From assembly GCF_040409955.1 (NCBI RefSeq), contig NZ_CP123384.1:2737501-2801500 (forward strand): DNA of 64,000 nt. Reading direction: 5' to 3'. The notes under the pieces were generated by a model. The model had not been told where the DNA came from, did no database searches, and was given only the letters and a program-made list of their open reading frames with translations. Each line of letters starts with the position of its first letter. Position 1 is the stretch's first letter. Below are positions 44,666 through 53,866 of this stretch, in pieces. This DNA is from Salipiger sp. H15 (lineage in GTDB: Bacteria; Pseudomonadota; Alphaproteobacteria; Rhodobacterales; Rhodobacteraceae). Both the position numbers and the translations under genes were made by a program.

Positions 44666-45175
44666 TCAGCGCCGCGCCAGCGCCGCGATCAGCGCCAGCG
44701 CCTCGGCGGGCGGGCGGGTCTCGACGCGGGTGTAGACCGCGCCGTCGGCGGTGCGGTCCAGCATCCGGTTCTCGACCATGCTGCGGCGGATCTGCGCGGC
44801 GTCGCGAAAGGCGCTGAGCGCGTCGATGCGGGCGCTGATCCCGCGCTCGGTGAAGCTCTGGCGCGGCGGGATGCGGGCCCAGAGCGGCCAGAGGCAGAGC
44901 GCCTGCATCGCCGTGCGGCCGGGAAAGCGCAGCAAGAGCCCCTGCCCGTCGAAATGGCGCAGCGCCCGGGCAACGTGCTTCGGGTCCGCCTTGGGCGCAG
45001 GCGCCACCACGGCGCGCAGGTGCTGGTAGTTGCGATAGCCCGCGGCCTTGGCGATCAGCCCCAGCATCTCTTGGTGCGAGGGCGGCGCGTCGAGCTCGGC
45101 GCGCAGCGCACGGGCAAAACCCGACAGGTCGTCGATGGCAAGCGGGATATATTCCCGTTTCAGGGAATCACTCAT
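44666..45175 (-). CDS. DUF2087 domain protein
   Basis: A 169-residue cytoplasmic protein, start MSDSLKREYIPLA at 45175. Residues about 80-145 carry the DUF2087 pattern (LRHFDGQGLLLRFPGRTAMQALCLWPLWARIP, FTERGISARIDA, RRSMVENRMLDRT) often attached to or next to transcription regulators and helicase-like proteins. No catalytic residue stands out; function is unknown. It is 180 bases from ccmH on the same strand. Confidence 0.82.
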   Translation of the reverse strand: MSDSLKREYIPLAIDDLSGFARALRAELDAPPSHQEMLGLIAKAAGYRNYQHLRAVVAPAPKADPKHVARALRHFDGQGLLLRFPGRTAMQALCLWPLWARIPPRQSFTERGISARIDALSAFRDAAQIRRSMVENRMLDRTADGAVYTRVETRPPAEALALIAALARR

Positions 45176-45355
45176 CGGATCCTCCAGATCCTCCGGCGCT
45201 GCTGCCCGACCCCTGCGGGGCTGGAGATCCGCCCTTGTCCGTCGGGCATCGCCGGAACGTCCGGTGAGATCCACGATCCGAGAGGCAGGTTCAGCGTGCC
45301 CGGAAGACCCGGACGGCGGAGACTGGGTGGACTGCCGACCCTCCGCCCGAGGCTA

Positions 45356-45853
45356 TCAGGAGGAGCTGCCCTCGTCCAGAATCCGCTTGAGCCGCGCCGC
45401 TTCCTCTGCCGAGAGCCCGGCCTCGGTGCTGGCCTCGGCGCGCGAGCGGCCGCGCAGGTAGACCGCCGCGAGGATCAGCGCCAGCACGAAGAGGATCGGC
45501 CCCGCGGCCCAGAGCAGCCAGTTCCAGCCGCGCGTGGTGGGCTGGAGCAGCACGAACTCGCCGTAGCGGTCGACGAGGTAGGCCACCGCCTCGTCGTCCG
45601 TATCGCCGGCCACCAGCCGCTCGCGCACGAGAAGGCGCAGGTCGCGGGCGAGCGCGGCGTTGGAATCGTCGATGTTCTCGTTCTGGCAGACGAGGCAGCG
45701 CAGGTGCTTCGAGAGGTCCCGCGCCCGCGCCTCGAGCGCGGGATCCGAGAGCATCTCGTCGGGTTGCACGGCGAAGACCGGCAGGGCCTGCGCCAGCGGC
45801 AGCGCGAGCAGCGCCAGCAGCAGCAGCGCGCGGAAGGGCTTCAGCAGGGTCAT
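45356..45853 (-). CDS. ccmH: Cytochrome c maturation protein CcmH
   Basis: A 165-residue thioredoxin-fold maturation factor with signal peptide and a C-terminal membrane helix (residues about 120-142). The Cys53-x-x-Cys56 site lies in RCLVCQNE, which reduces the CXXCH haem motif of apocytochrome c on the periplasmic side. It overlaps ccmF by four bases, so the two are coupled; ccmF precedes it. Confidence 0.95.
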   Translation of the reverse strand: MTLLKPFRALLLLALLALPLAQALPVFAVQPDEMLSDPALEARARDLSKHLRCLVCQNENIDDSNAALARDLRLLVRERLVAGDTDDEAVAYLVDRYGEFVLLQPTTRGWNWLLWAAGPILFVLALILAAVYLRGRSRAEASTEAGLSAEEAARLKRILDEGSSS

Positions 45854-47817
45854 TCCGCCGGCACTCCGCGCGCCGGGGCCTGTTTCCGCGCGCCGGCGGC
45901 AACACGGAAGCGACGGTCCGACAGGCTCAGCGCGCCGCCGATCGCCATGAGGATCGCCCCACCCCAGATCCAGTTGGCCAACGGCTTGACGTAGACCCGC
46001 ATGGTCCAGCCGCCGCCCGCCTGTGCGTCGCCGAGTACGACGTAGACATCGCGCAGGAAGCCGCCGTCGATGGCCGCCTCGGTCGTCGGCATCCCGGCAA
46101 CCGGATAGGTGCGCTTCTCGGGGTAGAGATGCGCGATCTCGGCGCCGTTCTTCCGCAGCGAGACCTCGCCCATGTCCGAGAAGTAGTTCGGCCCCTGCAC
46201 GCGCCTGACGCCGAGCAGCTCGAGCTCGTAGGCGCCGACGGTGTAGGGCTCGTTCAGCTGGGTGACGCGGATGTCCTCCTCCTGCCAGGCCATGAGCCCG
46301 GCAACGCCCAGCATGGTGATGCCAAGCCCGCCATGCGCCACCGCCTTGCCCCAGTCGGCGCGTGGCAGCCGCGCGAGACGGCGCCAGTCGCGGCTCTGGC
46401 CGATGCGGGTGAGCAGGTCGGTAATCGCGCCCGCCACCAGCCAGGTGCCGAGGAAGACGCCGATCGGCCCCATCAGGCTGCGGCCGGTCTGCATCGCCCA
46501 GACCAGCCCCGCGAGCGCCAGCGCCAGACCCAGAGCGGGCAGCAGCTGCTGCACGGCGCGGCCGATCTTGCCGCGCTTCCAGCTGATCATCCCGCCGATC
46601 GGCAGGATCAGCCCCAGGAGCACCATAAAGGGGGTGAAGGCCATGTTGAAGAAGGGTGCCCCGACCGAGAGCTTGCGGCCGAACAGCATCTCGGCGACGA
46701 GCGGCCAGAGCGTGCCGGTGAAGACGACGAAGCAGGCGACGGCGAGCAGGATGTTGTTCACCACCAGCGCCGACTCGCGACTGACGAGACCGAAGACCCC
46801 CTTGGCCTGCATCACCCCGGCGCGCGCGGCGTAGAGCGTCAGCGCGCCGCCGGTGAAGAAGACGAGGATGCCGAGGATGAAGACGCCGCGCTGCGGGTCG
46901 GAGGCGAAGGCGTGGACCGAAGTGAGCACGCCCGAGCGCACGATGAAGGTGCCGATCAGCGAGAAGCCGAAGGCGAGGATCGCCAGCAGGATCGTCCAGC
47001 TCTTCAGCGCCTCGCGCTTTTCGACCACGATGGCGGAATGCAGCAGCGCCGCGGCCAGCAGCCAGGGCATGAACGAGGCGTTCTCGACCGGGTCCCAGAA
47101 CCAGAAGCCGCCCCAGCCCAGCTCGTAATAGGCCCACCAGGAGCCGAGCGCGATGCCGATGGTCAGGAACACCCAGCTGAGCAGCGTCCAGGGCCGCACC
47201 CAGCGGCCCCAGGCGGCGTCGACCCGGCCCTCGATCAGCGCGGCGACCGCGAAGCTGAAGCAGATCGAGAGGCCGACGTAACCGAGGTAGAGGAAGGGCG
47301 GATGGAAGGCGAGCCCCGGGTCCTGCAGCAGCGGGTTCAGGTCCTGCCCGTCGAAGGGCGGCACGGCGAGGCGCAGGAAGGGGTTCGACGTGAAGAGGAT
47401 GAAGGCGAAGAAGGCCACGCCCACCGCCGCCTGTACCGCGAGGACGCGCGCGCGCAGGGTCGGCGGCAGGTTGCCCCCGAACCAGGCGGCCATCGCGCCG
47501 AAGAGCGACAGGATCAGCACCCAGAGCAGCATCGAGCCCTCGTGGTTCCCCCAGACGCCGCTGATCTTGTAGAGCATCGGCTTGGCGGAATGCGAGTTCA
47601 TCACCACCAGGCGCAGCGAGAAGTCCGAGGTGATGAAGGCGTGCATCAGCGCGCCGAAGGACAGCGCGACAAGCAGGAACTGCGCCGTGGCGGCGGGCTC
47701 GGCGACGGCCATCCAGCCGGGCCAGCGTTTCTGCGCCCCGATCATCGGCACCACCGCCTGCACGCAGGCGACGAGGAAGGCGAGGATGAGCGCGAAATGT
47801 CCGAATTCGGTGATCAT
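45850..47817 (-). CDS. ccmF: Cytochrome c haem lyase subunit CcmF
   Basis: A 655-residue membrane protein with about 14 hydrophobic segments. The haem-handling WWD domain (GWGGFWFWDPVENASFMPWL) and conserved His residues are visible, typical of CcmF that attaches haem to apocytochromes in system I. The start MITEFGHFALIL at 47817 is used, not the seven-residue upstream extension. Other ccm genes (A-E, G, I) are not in the window. Confidence 0.95.
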   Translation of the reverse strand: MITEFGHFALILAFLVACVQAVVPMIGAQKRWPGWMAVAEPAATAQFLLVALSFGALMHAFITSDFSLRLVVMNSHSAKPMLYKISGVWGNHEGSMLLWVLILSLFGAMAAWFGGNLPPTLRARVLAVQAAVGVAFFAFILFTSNPFLRLAVPPFDGQDLNPLLQDPGLAFHPPFLYLGYVGLSICFSFAVAALIEGRVDAAWGRWVRPWTLLSWVFLTIGIALGSWWAYYELGWGGFWFWDPVENASFMPWLLAAALLHSAIVVEKREALKSWTILLAILAFGFSLIGTFIVRSGVLTSVHAFASDPQRGVFILGILVFFTGGALTLYAARAGVMQAKGVFGLVSRESALVVNNILLAVACFVVFTGTLWPLVAEMLFGRKLSVGAPFFNMAFTPFMVLLGLILPIGGMISWKRGKIGRAVQQLLPALGLALALAGLVWAMQTGRSLMGPIGVFLGTWLVAGAITDLLTRIGQSRDWRRLARLPRADWGKAVAHGGLGITMLGVAGLMAWQEEDIRVTQLNEPYTVGAYELELLGVRRVQGPNYFSDMGEVSLRKNGAEIAHLYPEKRTYPVAGMPTTEAAIDGGFLRDVYVVLGDAQAGGGWTMRVYVKPLANWIWGGAILMAIGGALSLSDRRFRVAAGARKQAPARGVPAE

Positions 47818-47903
47818 GTGTCCGCTTATACGAGGCAAGCGAACGCCCGGCCAACGGAATTCGTCGGCCGGGCGGGATCACTTTGTCGCGGGCGGAGCCG
47901 GGC

Positions 47904-48455
47904 TCAGTCCATGCGGCGCAGGTAGGTCCATGTGGGCACTGCGGAATTGCGCGCCACCGAGAAGGCCTCGGCGTCGCCGATGTACTCGAAACCGCAGTTG
48001 GTCAGCACCCGCGCCGAGGCGGCGTTGTCCTGGAAGACCGAGGCGAACATCGTGTCGCTGCCGAAGGGGTTGGCCTGCACCAGCGCGCGCACCGCTTCCG
48101 AGGCATGGCCGGTGTTCCAGAACGGCGGCGCGACCCAGTAGCCGATCTCGGCCTGGTTGCCGTCGGTGAGACGCTCGAGCGAGATCAGCCCCATCACCTC
48201 GGCGCCGCCCTGCTCGGAGGCGTCCATCGCCCAGACGTCCTCGACCCGCTTGGGATCGGTGGCGCGGCTGATGAAGGCCTCGGTCGCGCCCGGCGGAAGC
48301 GGGTGCGGAATCGAGGTGGTCATGCGCGCGAGGCGCACCTCCGAGGTGTAGTGTGCGATCATGCCCGCATCCGAGCGGCGCAGCGGCCGCAGCAGGAAGC
48401 GGGGTGTCTCGATGACCGGTTGCGCGGTCAGCTGGTCGTCTTCGGCCAGACTCAT
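47904..48455 (-). CDS. GNAT-family N-acetyltransferase (RimJ/RimL-like)
   Basis: A 183-residue protein. It begins IETPRFLLRPLRRSDAGMI and has the GNAT core EIGYWVAPPFWNTGHASEAVRALV, then FASVFQDNAASARVLTNCGFEYIG, as in RimJ/RimL acetyltransferases that modify ribosomal proteins or amino acid-like substrates. It lies between ccmF and the L27/L21 genes on the same strand, with 114 bases to rpmA. Confidence 0.88.
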   Translation of the reverse strand: MSLAEDDQLTAQPVIETPRFLLRPLRRSDAGMIAHYTSEVRLARMTTSIPHPLPPGATEAFISRATDPKRVEDVWAMDASEQGGAEVMGLISLERLTDGNQAEIGYWVAPPFWNTGHASEAVRALVQANPFGSDTMFASVFQDNAASARVLTNCGFEYIGDAEAFSVARNSAVPTWTYLRRMD

Positions 48456-48569
48456 CGTCTTTCTCCTCTTGTCGCGAGAATTCCCGCGGGCCGCTTCGTC
48501 TCCTCCCCGAAACGGAGAAGGGGACCGGCCCGTGCCGATCCCCCCCAATTTTTTCGATCCGGGATCGGC

Positions 48570-48839
48570 TTACTCAGCAGCCTCCGCCACCGGCAGGACG
48601 GATACGAAGGTGCGGCCCTTCAGGCCCTTGTGGAACTTGACCGAACCTTCGGCCACGGCAAAGATCGTGTGATCCCGGCCCATGTCCACGCCTTCGCCCG
48701 GCCAGAACTTGGTGCCGCGCTGACGGATGATGATGTTGCCCGGAATGGCCGCCTGGCCACCGTAGAGTTTCACGCCGAGACGGCGGCCGATCGAGTCGCG
48801 GCCGTTACGGGAGCTACCGCCTGCTTTTTTATGTGCCAT
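48570..48839 (-). CDS. rpmA: Ribosomal protein L27
   Basis: An 89-residue L27, a basic protein at the ribosomal peptidyl transferase centre: [53 protein letters not shown]. Right after rplU (22 bases); the pair is the usual rplU-rpmA operon. Confidence 0.97.
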   Translation of the reverse strand: MAHKKAGGSSRNGRDSIGRRLGVKLYGGQAAIPGNIIIRQRGTKFWPGEGVDMGRDHTIFAVAEGSVKFHKGLKGRTFVSVLPVAEAAE

Positions 48840-48861
48840 GGGTTTGTCTCCTTAATGTCTA

Positions 48862-49425
48862 TCAGGCCAGGGTCTTGGCCTGCTCGACCCACTCGGGCTT
48901 CACCTTCACGGCGTCGAAGCTCTCGGGGTCAACGGCTGCGAGCTGTGCGAAGGTGGTGATGCCAGCTTCGTTCAGCTTCTTGGCGGCGGCGGGGCCGACA
49001 CCGGTGATCTGGGTCAGATCGTCGCCTGCGGCGGCTGCAGCTGCCTTCGGAGCAGCGGCTTTCGGTGCGGAGGCGGCGCCAGCGGCGGCCTTCACGCCGG
49101 TGCCTTCGGCGCCGGATGCGAGGATCTCGGTCACGCGCAGCAGGGTGAGCTGCTGGCGGTGGCCGCGGGTACGCTGCGAGCCGTGCTTACGGCGGCGCTT
49201 GATGAAGCTGATGACCTTGTCGCCCTTGATCTGGTCGATCACGGTCGCCTGGACGGCTGCACCGGACACCAGCGGAGCACCGACGGTGACCTTGTCGCCG
49301 CCGAGGATCAGGATTTCGTTGAACTGAACGGTTTCACCCGCATCTGCAGCCAGCTTTTCCACGCGGAGCACGTCGCCCGCCTGGACCTTGTATTGCTTGC
49401 CGCCGGTTTTCATCACCGCGAACAT
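48862..49425 (-). CDS. rplU: Ribosomal protein L21 with C-terminal helix-hairpin-helix extension
   Basis: A 187-residue protein. Residues 1-103 are a full L21 (FAVMKTGGKQYKVQAGDVL, KRRRKHGSQRTRGHRQQLTLLRV); 104-134 are an Ala/Lys-rich linker and 135-187 form a helix-hairpin-helix domain (DLTQITGVGPAAAKKLNEAGI, AQLAAVDPE) of the kind bound to nucleic acids or partners. Such extended L21 is typical of Rhodobacteraceae. The start has AAAGGAAG nearby. rpmA follows. Confidence 0.96.
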   Translation of the reverse strand: MFAVMKTGGKQYKVQAGDVLRVEKLAADAGETVQFNEILILGGDKVTVGAPLVSGAAVQATVIDQIKGDKVISFIKRRRKHGSQRTRGHRQQLTLLRVTEILASGAEGTGVKAAAGAASAPKAAAPKAAAAAAGDDLTQITGVGPAAAKKLNEAGITTFAQLAAVDPESFDAVKVKPEWVEQAKTLA

Positions 49426-49693
49426 CTGCGTCTTCCTTTGTCTACCGCGTCCTGAGGCGCCCCGGTATGTCGGGGACTTCGTGGTGCGGGTCGGCCCGCT
49501 CCGCCGTCGAACAGCGCGCCCTTTCGGGCTGTATGGATGTAAGAATCGAAAGCGGGGCGCGCAATGGCCCCGTCACGAGGCCCGGCTTATCGGGGCAAAT
49601 TGCCCATGTGTCAACCCGCGCAGGGCGGTTTTTCCACCGGTTTGCACCGGTTTTCGCGCCCCGTGCGCCTGCGCCCTGCCCGGCGCGCCGCGC

Positions 49694-50503
49694 TCAGAGA
49701 TCCTGCGCCATCATCTCGCGCGCCGCGGCGAGCCCCAGCCCGTAGGAGATTTCCTCGTACATGTGGTTGAACCCGGCAAAGAGCGCGCGGTTCAGCGCCA
49801 TGCCTTCGGGAGTCGCCGAGATGTCGGTATAGGCGTCGAGCTCCGCGTCCGAAAGCGGCTCGTAGGCCTTCAGCAGGTAGGCATAGAGCCATTCACGCGT
49901 GTCGCTGCGCGTGGCCTCCTCCTGCATCCAGACCTCCTCGACGATTTCCGGCTCGGTCATCTCGAGCCCGCCGCCATCCACCAGCCCGAGGTAGAACTGG
50001 AAGCTGGAGTTGAGCGCGCCGACCACGTTGGTCTCGAGCAGGTCGTTGGCCGCGACGAAGCGGTCGAGCCGGTCGAGTCGCGAATCCTGCCCGACCTCGC
50101 GCCTGCGCAGCGCGTCGCGCGCCTCGGCCTCGACCGCCTCGTCGATCATCTCGCGCCGCGCGCCGAGCTCGAGATCGACCACCTTCTGCCCCTCGTCGCT
50201 GGTGAAATAGGCCAGCAGGGGCGTCACGTCGGTGTCGCCGAGGCTCTGCGCGAATCCGGTCCGCACCACCTCCTCCATCGCCTCGGGCGCATAGAGCCGG
50301 TCGATCGACTGGCGCCAGTTCGCGCTCTCGCCGGCCGGAAGCATGTCCTTGGCGAGGTCGGCGGCATAGCCGCGCCCCTCCTCGCGCATGATCTCGACCA
50401 GATCGTGGATCTTCATCGCGTCCAGCAACGCATCGACGGGATCGGCGTGAACGGGCATGGCGCAAAGGAAGACGGCGGCGCAGGCGGCAAGGCGCGAGAA
50501 CAT
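49694..50503 (-). CDS. DUF2059-like secreted protein
   Basis: A 269-residue protein with an N-terminal signal peptide (MFSRLAACAAVFLCAMPVHA) and a mostly helical, acidic body with DUF2059-type features (MHYEEISYGLGLAAAREMM-like C-terminal helix, YFTSDEGQKVVDLELGARREMIDEAVE). A periplasmic role is inferred; function is unknown. It stands alone. Confidence 0.78.
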   Translation of the reverse strand: MFSRLAACAAVFLCAMPVHADPVDALLDAMKIHDLVEIMREEGRGYAADLAKDMLPAGESANWRQSIDRLYAPEAMEEVVRTGFAQSLGDTDVTPLLAYFTSDEGQKVVDLELGARREMIDEAVEAEARDALRRREVGQDSRLDRLDRFVAANDLLETNVVGALNSSFQFYLGLVDGGGLEMTEPEIVEEVWMQEEATRSDTREWLYAYLLKAYEPLSDAELDAYTDISATPEGMALNRALFAGFNHMYEEISYGLGLAAAREMMAQDL

Positions 50504-50688
50504 GGGCAGGGGGTACTCCGGGTCTGACAGGCCTGAAGCCTAGGGCGCGTCCCGGCCAATTGAAAGGTGACCAAAACCGCCGGTGGCGGAGCTTCGCCGG
50601 AAAAGATTTTCGTCCGGATGAAGAAAGTTGAATTTTCCCTGTTGCACCCCCCCGAGCTTGTCGTTAAACGGCCCCCCACGACCCCCGC

Positions 50689-50778
50689 GGAGAGGTGCCG
50701 GAGCGGTCGAACGGGGCGGTCTCGAAAACCGTTGACCCTGCAAGGGGTCCCAGGGTTCGAATCCCTGTCTCTCCGCCA
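50689..50778 (+). tRNA. tRNA-Ser(CGA)
   Basis: A 90-base type II tRNA with an extra variable arm, as in serine tRNAs. Acceptor GGAGAGG pairs with TCTCTCC (one G-U), discriminator G and encoded CCA. The anticodon loop CTCGAAA gives anticodon CGA, reading TCG, and the T-arm is CCAGGGTTCGAATCCCTG. Two hairpins follow. Confidence 0.95.
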
Positions 50779-50866
50779 CTTTCCCTTCAACGCCCTGAAA
50801 GCGTTGGGAAAGTGACGACCCCGGCGAAAGCCGGAACAGTCTTCCGAACATCGGTGACAAAGCAAG

Positions 50867-50895
50867 GCTCCCCTTCCGGGGAGCTCTTTGCTTTT
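50867..50895 (+). terminator. Terminator of tRNA-Ser
   Basis: A 7-bp stem GCTCCCC/GGGGAGC with loop TTCC, followed by TCTTTGCTTTT. A first hairpin directly after the tRNA (50777-50814, arms CACTTTCC and CAACGC with complements) may add to it. Confidence 0.75.
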
Positions 50896-51016
50896 GTGCA
50901 TCCGGCATCTGCCTCGCCCCGCGAAACCCCTGCCCCGAAATGACAAGGCGGCGCGCGGTTTCTTCCGCGCGCCGCCTGGGCCGGGCATGGTCCGCCTAGC
51001 CGGGGATGTCCGCGGA

Positions 51017-51547
51017 TCAGGCCACCACGTCGGCTTTCGACCCTTCGCTTCCAGATTCCGTCGCGGCACGCGTGGCCGCGTAGGATTCGGCGCCGCGACG
51101 CAGGCGCAGGGCGAGGTCATCCTCCTCGGGCGCCGCCCCCATCTGCGCGATGACCAGCGATTTGACGAAGCTTTCCTGGGTCGAGATCGCCTTGGCGCGG
51201 GCCTCGGCCAGCGTGTCCGCCGCGGCGGGCTCCGCCTCGGCCTCGGGCGCGGTGATGGTGATCGAGCCGCCCGCCGCGGACGTGCCACCCCCGGCAGCCT
51301 CCGCATCCTGCACCTTCGCGGGCGCGAGGGCCGCGGGCTCGCCGGCCTCGGGCTCGGACCCGGAGTCGGGCGCCGCAGCGAGCGGCGCGATGTCCCCGGC
51401 GCCGGAGACCCCGGTCTCCTCGAGTGCCGTTTCCTCTTCAACGGCGGTCGTGCCACCCTGCCCCGAACCCGTGGCGCCCGCGCTCGCGAGCCCGCCGAAC
51501 AGACCCGAATAGCTGCCCGAACCGAGCCCCGAAATCAAACCGAACAT
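51017..51547 (-). CDS. Hypothetical low-complexity protein
   Basis: A 176-residue protein of Ala, Gly, Glu and Ser runs; start MFGLISGLGSGSYSG at 51547. The N-terminal glycine-rich segment could be a membrane hook, and the C-terminal 70 residues (AEARAKAISTQESFVKSLVIAQMG) are helical. I do not recognise it. It is the last gene before the tRNA-Leu fragment. The 319 bases between 51548 and 51866 hold no gene that I can support. Confidence 0.55.
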   Translation of the reverse strand: MFGLISGLGSGSYSGLFGGLASAGATGSGQGGTTAVEEETALEETGVSGAGDIAPLAAAPDSGSEPEAGEPAALAPAKVQDAEAAGGGTSAAGGSITITAPEAEAEPAAADTLAEARAKAISTQESFVKSLVIAQMGAAPEEDDLALRLRRGAESYAATRAATESGSEGSKADVVA

Positions 51548-51866
51548 TACATGGACCTTTCTAGTCGATACCCGGCCCTTCTGGGTGCGAAAGAAGGAAG
51601 AAATGCGGCGCGGGCGCGGACTCAACACGGCGAGGCCGGGGAGTTTTGACGACAGGTCAACACCTTGGCGCATCCGTACGATGCCTCTGGGCAGCGCGCG
51701 TGACGTTTCGGGTCGTCATGTTGAGTGTAGCCCCAGGCCGATCCCGACGCGGCATGACCTCACCACCCCGAGCCGCGCGCGGCAGAGATCGTTTCGGGCG
51801 GTTTCGCCTCGTATCAACGCTGCTGGAACGTGCCGAAAATGACCTGAGGAAATCCCCGCAAGTCAT

Positions 51867-51919
51867 TGGTACCCAAGGCCGGACTCGAACCGGCACGCCT
51901 CGCGGCGGGGGATTTTGAA
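51867..51919 (-). repeat. Truncated tRNA-Leu(CAA) 3' fragment, candidate attachment site
   Basis: On the minus strand this reads as the 3' half of a leucine tRNA: anticodon loop TTCAAAA (CAA), anticodon-stem 3' arm, variable arm, the T-arm GCCGGTTCGAGTCCGGC, acceptor CTTGGGT, A and CCA. The 5' half is missing: sequence past 51919 no longer pairs. Integrated elements at tRNA 3' ends leave such a fragment, so I read this as attL/attR with the element lying to the right. Confidence 0.8.
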
Positions 51920-52386
51920 TTGGGCCAAAAGTGATTTCTTACAATGACATATCTGTGACCCGCTCACTGCAACAAAGCATGAACGAAACTGAAAACCGTG
52001 AGCCACATCGGGAAGGTTTGGCGGTAGGAGTTCGACATCCACGCGGACTGACCGAAACCCGAAATCTCAGAATAAAATCAACGCTCATGGGTCCCATTGA
52101 GGATGTTACGCGCGCCTAGGAAAATCAATGAGTTACGGAGAAGGTGTCCCACGCCCCTGTGAACCGTAGAGAACTTCGGCGTAAATGAGAGGACATACAA
52201 CCTAACACTCTGAAGGTATGTGATAACCTCTTCCCACAGGCACCGCGGAACGTCCCAGACAAAACCATAACAAAACACGAACTTTGGAAAAGCTAGAAGA
52301 CAACCTATAAGCACCTTGAACCACCCACACGCTTTCGTCATTTACTCGTTTCACAAAAGGTGTTTGGTGGAGGGTTCAGAGCGCAA
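51920..52386. other. AT-richer stretch without a clear gene
   Basis: 467 bases between the tRNA fragment and the TIR gene. Base composition drops relative to the chromosome. I see no integrase, although one would be expected near an attachment site; it is probably at the other end of the element. A divergent 87-codon frame at 52078-52341 is listed separately. No other gene is supportable. Confidence 0.5.
52078..52341 (-). CDS. Possible small membrane protein next to the TIR gene
   Basis: An 87-residue frame from an ATG at 52341, divergent from the TIR-ATPase gene. Residues about 8-26 are hydrophobic and aromatic-rich (FKVLIGCLLAFPKFVFCYGF), followed by a WEEVITYLQSVRLYVLSF helix. The ribosome-binding site is weak. 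It may be a phage accessory protein or a chance frame; nothing recognised. Confidence 0.3.
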   Translation of the reverse strand: MTKACGWFKVLIGCLLAFPKFVFCYGFVWDVPRCLWEEVITYLQSVRLYVLSFTPKFSTVHRGVGHLLRNSLIFLGARNILNGTHER

Positions 52387-53859
52387 ATGGAGTATTTGGA
52401 AGATGTTTTCGTAACCGAAGGCGTTCCTCAGTTCACGTTCGTGAAGCCGCCGAACTACACCGCGCTGCTTGTTGACCTGCGCCGCAAGGGCAAGCCTGTC
52501 GTCGTCGAAGGGCAATCGGGCACAGGCAAGACCACGACCGTCAAGAAGGCGCTCGCCGAGATTTTCCCCGACAACACTCCCACGCTTCTTACTCCCCGCG
52601 AGCCCGCCCACCTTCCGATCATCCAGAGCATCGACGAAAGCTCCGGGGACAAGACTTTCGTCGTCGATGATTTCCATCGGCTCGACAAAGCAACGAAAGG
52701 GCGCCTAGCCGACCTCGCAAAGGTGATCGCCGAGCGGGACAACCGCGACGGCCTGCCTAAATTGGTCATTATCGGAATCAACAATGTCGGCTCTGACTTA
52801 ATCCAAATGGTCCCGGACATCGCGAAGCGTATGGCCATTCACCGCATCGCCCCTGGCACGCCCGATGTGATCACCGAGATGATCACGCTGGGCAGCGGAC
52901 TGCTGAACATCGAATTCTCTGCGCCCGAAGCGATCATCGAAGATAGCCGGGGCGACTACTGGCTCACCCAGCAGATCTGCCGCACTATCTGCATTGCTTC
53001 CGGCGTAGACAAAACTCAACCTGAGAAGCTCGGTATCGAATGGGATCCGGACGAGATCAAGAAGCAGGTCGTAGATACGCTGCATCACAACTACGATCCG
53101 GCAGTCCGAGAGTTTTGCCGCGGCCGACGCTTCCGCCCGACGAACGATCCGTACTACAAGCTCCTTAGAGCCGTCTCCGAGCAAGAGCGGTCGAACGTCG
53201 ATCTGAACGAACTCGCGAATGCTCGACAGGACATCAAGGGCAGCATTAACAACGTCAAAGACCACAGGCTTCGCGTTCTACTTGAACAGAAGGAGGCCTG
53301 CGCCCGACTGTTCTACTATGACGCCGACACCAAGAACTTCGCGATCGAAGACCCCGCGCTTTTCTACTACATCCAGAACCTGAACTGGGAAGGGCTGCGC
53401 CAGCGTTGCGGCTTCCGCGATGACCCGCGGGATTTTGAGTGGGACGTTGCCATCTCCTTTGCCGGCGAGAACCGCCCACTTGCTGACTTCATCGGCCAGC
53501 AACTCCGAGAACTCGACATCTCGGTGTTTTACGACCGCAACTACGAGGACAACTATCTGGGTGGCGTATGGTCACAGCAGTTCAATGAAATTTTTGTAGA
53601 GAAATCGCGTATGATCGTCGCCATTCTAGACAATCATCACAAGGAAAAGGTCTGGCCCACCTTCGAGCGCGACTGTTTCACAGTGCGAGTTCCTGCGAAA
53701 GAGGTGATCCCCGTGTTCCTTGATAAAACGATCTTCCCAGGCATCCCGACGGACCTCGTGTCTATCCATTTTCAGTATGACGGGGACGTTGACGCACAGA
53801 AGGATGCGATCATTGACGACGTCGTCTTGCGCATCGCGGGCAAACTCGACGGCCTTTGA
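52387..53859 (+). CDS. AAA-type ATPase with C-terminal TIR domain
   Basis: A 490-residue protein. Residues about 25-250 are an AAA+/STAND-like P-loop NTPase: Walker A GQSGTGKTT at 42-50, Walker B FVVDDFH at 91-97, a sensor-like LVIIGINNVGSDLI. Residues 250-345 are helical. From Trp352 to about 485 lies a TIR domain (WDVAISFAGENRPLADFIG, DISVFYDRNYE, SRMIVAILDNHH) with the glutamate expected of NAD-cleaving TIRs at Glu427 (WPTFERD). Proteins pairing an ATPase sensor with a TIR effector act in abortive anti-phage defence by depleting NAD. The start at 52387 has GGAGGG 12 bases upstream; an in-frame GTG at 52360 lacks one. Single gene: no partner joined to it. Confidence 0.85.
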   Translation: MEYLEDVFVTEGVPQFTFVKPPNYTALLVDLRRKGKPVVVEGQSGTGKTTTVKKALAEIFPDNTPTLLTPREPAHLPIIQSIDESSGDKTFVVDDFHRLDKATKGRLADLAKVIAERDNRDGLPKLVIIGINNVGSDLIQMVPDIAKRMAIHRIAPGTPDVITEMITLGSGLLNIEFSAPEAIIEDSRGDYWLTQQICRTICIASGVDKTQPEKLGIEWDPDEIKKQVVDTLHHNYDPAVREFCRGRRFRPTNDPYYKLLRAVSEQERSNVDLNELANARQDIKGSINNVKDHRLRVLLEQKEACARLFYYDADTKNFAIEDPALFYYIQNLNWEGLRQRCGFRDDPRDFEWDVAISFAGENRPLADFIGQQLRELDISVFYDRNYEDNYLGGVWSQQFNEIFVEKSRMIVAILDNHHKEKVWPTFERDCFTVRVPAKEVIPVFLDKTIFPGIPTDLVSIHFQYDGDVDAQKDAIIDDVVLRIAGKLDGL

Positions 53860-53866
53860 AGCCTAG

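Noticed and set aside
52387..53859. Thoeris system assignment for the TIR protein
   Set aside because: Thoeris needs a ThsA (SIR2 or Macro-type) partner, and none lies beside this gene; the fused ATPase also differs from ThsB.
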